Shown here: in pieces, positions 57,209-64,000 of the stretch | Layout of the letters: each line of letters begins with the position of its first letter | Numbering within the stretch: position 1 is the stretch's first letter | DNA from: Ilex aquifolium | Taxonomy: Eukaryota; Streptophyta; Magnoliopsida; Aquifoliales; Aquifoliaceae | Assembly: GCA_951799425.1 (NCBI GenBank) | Contig: OX637401.1 | Coordinates: 17,323,501 to 17,387,500, forward strand | Direction of reading: 5' to 3' | Length of the DNA stretch: 64,000 nt | Notes under the pieces: model-generated | What the model saw: the letters and a program-made list of their open reading frames with translations, nothing else | Databases searched by the model: none | Told to the model about the DNA's origin: nothing | Program-made: the position numbers and the translations under genes

Positions 57209-58364
57209 TCAAGAAGTTGAAGGACCTCCTCCAAAATGTTGTCTGAATAGCCTTAATATTTCTGCCTGACTCTGTTCATATTCTGTCATACGCTGGCCAA
57301 GTTGATTGATGTTGGCATCTACTTGAGTGAGGGTAGCTTCCAATCCCAGCAAAATCTGTCTGTCGGTTCGGTCGTCCACAGGGATGTAAGGTTGATCCTC
57401 TGGTGGTTGCTGCTGCTCCTGTGGAATGAACTCCTCAGGTGGGTGAAATGGTTCTTCTTGCTGTTGCTGTTGTGGCTCTGCTGGTTGTACTTCAGGTACA
57501 TCTTCTTGTTGTCCTCCGTGACTTTTCTTCAATGAGGTTTTGTCTAATGCTCCAAAGTGCTCAACTTCCTTCCATACGGGGTCAATGATTACACCATTAT
57601 TCCTGCACAATTGAGATACTAACATGCCATACGGGAGTGAGGGCTTTTTGTTGGCTACCGTTAAGATCATTTGGTCTACGATTAGGTTCGGTAGATCGAT
57701 ACTGTGTCCTATCCCGAGTGCATATAGTAAGTAAGCTTGTTCGGTGTAGACTTGGTTTTTCTGTGCCCTGGGTAGTAAGTTGTTGACTGTGAACAAATTC
57801 AGAATTCTATATGTATCAGCCAAATCTCCTTGCTTGATGTATTTGTTCGGTCTACCCCATCCAAAATCTGGATTATTCGTGACTTGTCTTCCTATGGCAC
57901 TTAAATCAGGGGAATTCATTCTCAGCATATGGGTATTGTGGGTTTGGTTCTCTCCGCATGGATTGGAAGAAATCAGCTATGGCGTCTGGTGTAACATGAA
58001 ATATGGCACCTCTCACAAATGCACGTAAATGCCTTTTTTCTACTATTACAGCATTACTGTAAAACTCACGAACTAAGCAATCATACACAGGCGCAGATAA
58101 TTTAGCATAATCAACCCAACCTCTAGCATGCAAGATTTCTCTAATGCCTATAGCTTCAAAATCCTCAAATATAATAGGCCTCTCCACAATTATTGTTTTA
58201 GTTTTAAAATGTTGATCATACCAGGCTTGTTGTTGGGAATTTTCGAACATCACCTCATTGAAGATGTCGTCCGGTCCCGGTGGTGGTGGAGGTGCTTGTT
58301 GTTGCTCGGGTTGATTTACTTGAGCTCTTCTTGATGATCTCCTTGGTCTTTGCCTCAAATCCAT
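57209..58364 (-). pseudogene. Element C 3' ORF ('putative plant transposon protein' family), one frameshift
   Basis: The chosen start is the ATG at 58364 (MDLRQRPRRSSRRAQ), because its basic N-terminus matches the MARTKRTRPSS of A and the MEHKRSRES of B; an in-frame upstream ATG at 58595 falls at the TATA box and is unlikely. The core LVREFYSNAVIVEKRHLR and FVRGAIFHVTPDAIADFF is followed by a one-base shift in a C-run near 57911-57915. The second part carries AIGRQVTNNPDFGWGRPNK, ILNLFTVNNLLPRAQ and LLYALGIGHSIDLPNLIVD, then a Gln/Pro/Glu-rich linker and a C-terminal coiled-coil-like helix (LEATLTQVDANINQLGQ). No signal peptide or membrane segment. Biochemical role unknown. Confidence 0.85.
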
Positions 58365-58576
58365 GATTTCTTGATTTCTCCACAGATTCTTGGTTTTGAA
58401 TGATTTCAATCGGTAAATAGCTTCTAAATGTTGTGGGTAGGAGAATAATCGGAGCAAATGTGGTGGATTTTGAGTAAATGTAGTGGATTTGGTGGGCTTT
58501 TCTTCAAGATTTCTGGTTTGGCCGAAGTTTTGGAAGTGCAGAAATGGAGAACTGATCGGTTTTGCATGGAGGAGTG

Positions 58577-58584
58577 TATATATA
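58577..58584 (-). promoter_or_regulatory. TATA box of the element C 3' ORF
   Basis: Minus sense TATATATA, in CCCTTATTATATATACACTCC, lies 7 bp downstream of the palindrome module and about 213 bp upstream of the ORF ATG. It supports a separate internal promoter. Confidence 0.65.
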
Positions 58585-58591
58585 ATAAGGG

Positions 58592-58627
58592 CCACCGTCC
58601 AGACGGTGGGACTGCCGTCCGGACGGT
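58592..58627. promoter_or_regulatory. Palindrome module of element C, internal copy
   Basis: The same 36 bp as 55135-55170 in opposite orientation, without a mismatch. On the plus strand it reads CCACCGTCCAGACGGTGG, GACTG, then CCGTCCGGACGGT. It stands immediately upstream of the TATA box for the 3' ORF. The sequences outside the 36 bp are not shared. Confidence 0.9.
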
Positions 58628-58953
58628 ACCAACTCTCGGGTTTGGATGTTTTTCCTTTGCGTTTTGCTTGAATTTTTTCTGCAATGTTACTTCAATTTCC
58701 TGCAATACACAAAATTTTCATAGATATTCATTCTACTAAAAACTTTTGCTCACCACTCTTTTTTTGTGATCAAAAAATGGGTTTTTAATTTTTTATTTGT
58801 TATCGCTTATTTACGTACTTGCCTACTTAAATTATAGTTATTTACATTTATGTATATTTTTAACTACTTATTCTTATGCTTACGTATTATTTAGAAAAAA
58901 CATGTACATGTATACAAATATATACATATATATTTCTTCCAAAATTCTTTTGA

Positions 58954-59364
58954 TTATATTGTGTCGGAGTCAGAACTGTCTGGATCATTATTACCAGTGA
59001 CTCGACCAACTTCATTTCGAACGTACTTGGTTAACATCGGGGTGGAGTAGGATGGCGCCTCAGGGTAGTCCTTACTCTGCCCATACCTAATCCACCGTAG
59101 TCGATCGGACGCTCGTCCTGAAATCGGTTCCGCACATGGATTGTACTGTCTTAAATGTTCTGTTCGACCGCATCTGACACAAGCACCAAGACGATTTGCT
59201 CGTCTGTGTTTGGCATACGGACTTTTTCCGCATAGTGGTCTTGGTTGACTTTCAAATATTTCAAGATTTCTGACTCTTCTGGCTTTTTGCATAATTAGTG
59301 CGTGAATGTCTTTTGGAAGATGACGCAGTATAATCAAACTTAACAAAAATAGTTTTTCATCCAT
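58954..59364 (-). CDS. Small basic cysteine-motif protein resembling the carlavirus nucleic-acid-binding protein (136 aa)
   Basis: An intact ORF between pol and the 3' ORF of element C. Helical hydrophobic N-terminus (residues 1-32), basic patch GKSPYAKHRRANRL (46-59), then C62-x2-C65 (CVRCGR), His70 and Cys77, a WIRYG segment (91-95) and an acidic C-terminus (DPDSSDSD). The order basic YA-x2-RRA patch, CxRC, distant Cys, aromatic-Ile-x-x-Gly is that of the carlavirus cysteine-rich protein (Pfam Carla_C4, by recall), a family that binds nucleic acid and suppresses RNA silencing. The fourth family cysteine appears to be Ser82. The spacing C-x2-C-x4-H-x6-C also loosely recalls a retroviral zinc knuckle. 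An A-rich leader precedes the ATG. No equivalent was found in A or B. Homology is inferred by eye. Confidence 0.6.
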   Translation of the reverse strand: MDEKLFLLSLIILRHLPKDIHALIMQKARRVRNLEIFESQPRPLCGKSPYAKHRRANRLGACVRCGRTEHLRQYNPCAEPISGRASDRLRWIRYGQSKDYPEAPSYSTPMLTKYVRNEVGRVTGNNDPDSSDSDTI

Positions 59365-59502
59365 TTTTTTTTTCTCTTTTTTTTTTTTAAATAAAAGACT
59401 CTCTATCCGGTTCTTTAATGTATGCCAGTCACAAAGACAAGATGACTATCTGTTTAAAGTAAAAGAGTTATTTTAAAAGTAAAAATGAAATTCACATTCA
59501 TA

Positions 59503-59514
59503 CCTCCCCAACTT
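59503..59514 (-). other. Internal polypurine tract of element C
   Basis: Minus sense AAGTTGGGGAGG, about 150 bp after the end of pol and before the small ORF. Equivalent to 27177-27194 in A. Confidence 0.65.
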
Positions 59515-59661
59515 AAACTAATTATTAGTTGTGACGAAAGCACAGTAATCATCAACATTGATGGTAGAACCTTGCTTCACCAATTAGGATTCTGGCTGTT
59601 ACTCAGGCGGTTTTTCCTGTCAAAGAAATTATGATGAATTAGTAGGCTTCAGTGTAAATTT

Positions 59662-62600
59662 TCAAAGTAAATAGACAGGATCAGAAAGGTGCATAGCAGT
59701 GATGTTTTGAGGAAAAGTTTCATAATACGGTTTAAGTCTTTGACCGTTTATTTTAAAAATAGTTCCAGTTACTGGATTTTCGATTTCAACTGCTCCGTAG
59801 TCAAATACTTGTTTGGCGATGTAGGGACCTGTCCATCTTGATCTTAATTTACCTGGAAATAAACGAAGCTTTGCATTGTATAATAAAACTTTTTGAGATG
59901 GTTCGAAAGATTTTCACATGATATTTTTATCATGGAAAATTTTTGTTCTTGATTTAGCAATTTTTGCATTTTCATAAGCTTCGTTTCGTAATTCTTCTAA
60001 TTCATTTATTTGCAATTTTCGAGCTATTCCAGCTTTGTCTAAATCAAAATTCATTGTTTTAATTGCCCAAAATGCTCGATGTTCCAATTCTACAGGGAGA
60101 TGACATGGTTTTCCGTATACTAGTCTATAAGGAGACATTCCTAAAATAGTTTTATATGCAGTACGGTATGCCCAAAGCGCATCAGTTAATCGTAAAGACC
60201 AATCTTTACGATCTGGGTTTACTGTCTTTTCTAGGATGTATTTTATTTCTCTGTTGGCTAATTCAGCTTGGCCACTGGTCTGCGGATGATATGGGGTGGA
60301 TATTTTGTGTGAAATGGAATATTTTTTCATGAGGTTTTCAAAAACTTTATTGCAAAAATGTAATCCACCGTCGCTTATAATGGTGCGAGAAATTCCAAAT
60401 CTAGACAGAATATTTTCTTTTAAAAATTTGATCACTGTTTTATGATCATTATTTCGACAAGGAACTGCCTCGACCCATTTAGAGACATAATCAACTGCAA
60501 CCAGAATATATAGATAGCCAAAAGATGGGGGGAACGGACCCATAAAATCGATGCCCCAGCAGTCGAAAATTTCAATAATTAAAATAGGGTTTAGAGGCAT
60601 CATATTTCTTTTTGAGATATTTCCCATTCTTTGACATCTGTCACAGTTCAAACAAAAGATATGTATATCTTTAAAAAGTGTTGGCCAATAAAATCCACAC
60701 TGCATGATTTTTGCAGCGGTTTTTCTGGAAGCGAAATGGCCTCCACATGCTTCAGAGTGGCAGAACTGAATTACTTGATTTATTTCATGGTTAGGTATAC
60801 AACGCCTTATTATTTGATATTTACAATATTTAAACAAATAAGGGTCATCCCAGAAAAAATTACGTACTTCCCTTAGGAATTTGTTTGTATCAGATTTAGT
60901 GTAATTAGGAGGTATAGCTCCAGTGGCTAGATAGTTAGCTATATCCGCATACCATGGTACTTCTGTTATTGCAAAAAGTTGTTCGTCTGGAAATGTTTCT
61001 TTGATTGGAATTGGTTCTTCCTTTATTTCGTAGTTTAATCTTGACAAGTGATCTGCTACTACGTTTTCTACTCCCTTTTTATCTTTGATTATAAGATCGA
61101 ATTCTTGGAGTAATAGTATCCATCGCAGGAGACGTGGTTTAGTGTCTTTCTTTGTAAGTAGATATTTTAGGGCTGCATGATCTGTAAATACCACAATGGA
61201 CGACCCAACCAAGTATGAACGAAATTTATCTAAGGCAAATACGACTGCAAGTAGTTCTTTTTCTTGTGGTTGAATAATTTATTTGGGTATCATTTAAGGT
61301 TTTGCTTGCATAATAGATCACGTATGGTTTCTTGTCTTTTCTTTGCCCTAATACAGCTCCTACTGCATAGTCACTTGCGTCAAACATTATTTCAAAGGGT
61401 AAGGACCAATCAGGAGATTGCATAATAGGTGCAGAAATAAGCATGTCTTTTAATTTGTTAAATGCGACTTGACATGTCTCACTCCATTCGAATGATGTAT
61501 CTTGACATAATAGATTGCATATAGGCTTAGATATTGAGCTAAAATTTTTTATAAATCTTCTGTAGAATCCTGCATGGCCTAAAAATGAGCGAATATCTTT
61601 TATTGTTTTTGGTGGAGGCAGGTTTGCTATCAGATCGATTTTCGACTTATCTACTTCTATTCCTTTTTTGGAGACTATGTGGCCTAAAACAATACCTTGT
61701 GTTACCATAAAATGACATTTTTCCCAGTTTAGGACAAGGTTTGTTTCCTCACATCGAATGAGAACTTTTTCTAGATTTTCTAGACAGAGTTGGAACGAAT
61801 CTCCATATACTGAAAAATCGTCCATGAAGACTTCTAAATATCTTTCTACCATATCACTGAATATACTCAACATGCAACGTTGGAAGGTAGCTGGTGCATT
61901 ACAAAGTCCAAATGGCATTCGTTTATATGCAAAGGTACCAAAGGGACATGTAAAAGTTGTCTTTTCTTGATCATCTATTGCAATTTCAATTTGGTTGTAG
62001 CCTGAATATCCATCTAAAAAGCAATAGTATGCATGCCCAGCTATTCTTTCTAAGACTTGATCTAAGAATGGTAATGGAAAATGATCTTTCCTAGTAAGAG
62101 AGTTTAATTTTCTGTAATCAATACATACTCGCCAGCCTGTGACTGTACGCATTGGGACTAATTCATTTTCCTTATTTTGTATTACAGTGATTCCGGATTT
62201 CTTTGGAACGACTTGTGTAGGACTAACCCATTTACTGTCAGATATAGGATAGATGATTTTCGCATCTAATAGTTTGAGTACTTCATTACGAACAACTTCT
62301 TTTAGATGTGGGTTTAGTCTTCTTTGCATTTGACGAGATGGTTTAGCATTTTCTTCCAGGTATATACAGTGAGTGCATAAGAGTGGACTTATACCTTTGA
62401 TATCTGCTATTGTCCATCCAAGGACATTTTGATGGTTTTTCAGTACCTCTGTTAATTCTTTTTCTTGTTTTTCAGATAAGTTTGCTGATATGATTACTGG
62501 ATGAATTTTATTTTTTTCTAGAAAAACGTATTTTAGATTGGTTGGGAGTGGTTTTAAGTCTGTCTTAGCAATTTTTATGTTTTGTGCTACGGGTTCAGAT

Positions 62601-64000
62601 ATTGGTAATTTTTCACCTGGTGGATTTTCCACAGATTTATCTTCAGATTCGGTATCAGATTGTAACTCAAATATATCTTCGTCTTTTTTTAGAAAAGTGT
62701 TTTCAAAGAAACTTTGAGTCAGTGTATTAACACAATTTGTTTCAAAGGGTTCTTCTTCGTCACTATCTTTTTCTCTAGGTCGTTTTAAGCTGTTAAACAC
62801 ATTTAATTCTAGGGTCATGTTTCCAAATGATAATTTCATTGTTCCGTTCCTACAGTTTATTATGGCATTTGATGTGGCTAGGAACGGGCGGCCCAAGATT
62901 AGAGGTATGGATCTAGATGTTTCGTAAGTTGGTTCTGTGTCTATGACAATAAAATCTGCTGGAAAATAGAATTGATCCACTTGAATAATAATATCTTCCA
63001 CAATTCCTCGTGGAATTTTTATTGATCTATCTGCTAGTTGTAATGTGACCTTGCAAGGTTTTAGTTCACTTAAGCCTAGCTGGGTATAGACGGAATATGG
63101 CATTAGATTACAACTAGATCCGAGGTCTAATAAGGCTCGATTAATTTGGAAATTTCCAATGATACATGGAATTGTTGGATTACCAGGGTCTTTGTATTTA
63201 AGAAGAGTTTCATGTTGTATGATAGTGTTAACCTGTTCAGTTAGGAATGCCTTTTTGTGTACATTAGTTCTTCTTTTTCTTGTACAAAGATCTTTTAGAA
63301 ATTTAGCATATGCTGGAACTTGTTTAATTGCATCTAGTAATGGAATGTTAAGTTTAACTTGTTTAAATATTTCCAAGATCTCAGCTTGATCTTTTTCGGA
63401 TGTAAGTTTCTTAATTCTTTGGGGAAAAGGTAAAGGGATTGGAAATTGTTGATCTTTTTCCTTTTCTGGTTCTGATTGTTTTGAAGGTTCTGGTTCAAGG
63501 GGTTCATTTACCGGAATCGATTTACGTATGTTCTTTGCAATTTTAGGTTTTATCGTTTTATTTATGATTTTCCCACTTCTCAGCGTTGTAATAGATTGTA
63601 CTTGGCTTGGGGAAGGATCAGAAGTTACAGAATTAATTTGACTTTGATTCTGTGGAGGTTTTGGTTGGGAAGGAAATTTTCCTTTTTCTGGTATATTGAG
63701 GGATTGAGTCAATTTAGCTAAATGACCCTTGATATCCTCAATACTCTGGGAAGTTTGAGTTTTAAATTCGTTAAAAACTTGAGTTGTTTGGTTATTAAAA
63801 CTCATCTGATTTTGAATAAATTGGTTCATTGTGTCTTCCAAAGTTCTTTTATGTGGGGGTTGATATGGTTGGTATTGTTGTTGTTGATTTTGTGCCTGTG
63901 GTGGTCCTTGTGTTTGATTTGTGGGTTGCGTGTTTCTCCAACTAAAATTTGGATGATTCCTCCATCCTGGATTGTAAGTTTCAGAATAGGGATTCATATA
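59662..64000 (-). pseudogene. Element C gag-pol, nearly open (one frameshift, one TGA), partial at the edge
   Basis: The first part (61226-63997, 923 codons, start off-window) holds the gag C-terminus (Gln/Pro-rich), protease (LLDLGSSCNLMPYSVY, Asp at about residue 291), RT (FLDGYSGYNQ; MPFGLCNAPATF; FMDD at about 724-727) and the start of RNase H (FDASDYAVGAVL). A one-base shift in an A-rich run near 61262-61272 leads to 59914-61212: RNase H end, zinc-binding H152/H159/C190/C193, and integrase D222, D281, E317 with the expected 35-residue spacing. A TGA at 59914-59916 interrupts the same frame, which then continues ([20 protein letters not shown]) to the natural stop at 59662. All catalytic residues are kept. 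Confidence 0.93.

Larger units (their letters stand above)
53675..64000 (-). mobile_element. Athila-type Ty3/gypsy element C, partial at the right edge
   Basis: In minus sense: gag (start off the window), protease, RT, RNase H, integrase, internal polypurine tract, a small zinc-finger-like ORF, palindromes with TATA, 3' ORF, noncoding region, polypurine tract and 3' LTR (1763 bp). Pol is open except for one frameshift and one TGA, making this the youngest-looking of the three. The 5' LTR is off the window. Confidence 0.92.

Noticed and set aside
58364-58595. Upstream in-frame ATG at 58595 as the start of the element C 3' ORF
   Set aside because: It would overlap the palindrome module and TATA box; the conserved basic N-terminus starts at 58364, as in A and B.
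58954-59364. Reading the small element C protein simply as a retroviral CCHC zinc knuckle
   Set aside because: The spacing is C-x2-C-x4-H-x6-C and not x4 before the last Cys, and the basic patch plus the WIRYG tail fit the carlavirus-type protein better; kept as an alternative.

Overview
The window is plant nuclear DNA, most likely from a woody eudicot: AT-rich, dense with nested LTR retrotransposons, with one recognisable host gene whose introns are inflated by transposons. The species cannot be fixed from the sequence.

Layout. (1) 1-2949: remnant of a minus-strand Ty1/copia element with its 158-bp LTR. (2) 5972-19473 (minus): the first five exons of RAD50, the DNA-repair ATPase. Exon 1 carries the Walker A motif and exon 4 the Q-loop. 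Intron 4 holds a 5'-truncated LINE with a 10-bp target duplication. The 10.4-kb intron 3 holds a SINE with a 14-bp target duplication and a complete but decayed Ty3/gypsy element (10228-17020). The 5' LTR of that element is split by a hAT-like element, and its RNase H region by an inverted solo LTR of the same family. Intron 5 is at least 6 kb, and no later exon was found. (3) 19.5-23.8 kb: two foldback MITEs upstream of RAD50, then an LTR and leader of a different gypsy element (Tat-like) with seven short repeats. (4) 23768-32693 (plus): Athila-type gypsy element A, 5'-truncated, with its 3' LTR. (5) 32.7-42 kb: small elements (PIF/Harbinger-like copy, a 1.86-kb TRIM-like element, a foldback MITE) and a long gypsy 5' LTR. 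(6) 42.1-53.5 kb (plus): Athila-type element B, heavily stop-ridden, with a solo copia LTR in gag and a PIF/Harbinger-like insert near its 3' end. (7) 53675-64000 (minus): Athila-type element C, the best preserved, running off the right edge.

Most interesting result. A, B and C each carry an additional ORF between pol and the 3' LTR, of the family usually called 'putative plant transposon protein'. In each, the ORF lies about 230-285 bp downstream of lineage-specific palindromic boxes centred on a CG dyad: CCTACCGGTAGG in A, CCGTTCGAACG in B, ACCGTCCGGACGG in C. In B and C a TATA box follows the boxes. In A and C the same boxes recur about 250-270 bp into the LTR; in C the two copies are a perfect 36-bp inverted pair, each just upstream of a TATA box. 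This looks like a self-regulatory circuit made of an element-encoded protein, its own promoter and shared palindromic sites. Element C carries one further ORF, absent from A and B: a 136-residue basic cysteine-motif protein whose core resembles the nucleic-acid-binding protein of carlaviruses, a family known for RNA-silencing suppression. The residue patterns are visible in the sequence; the functions are inference.
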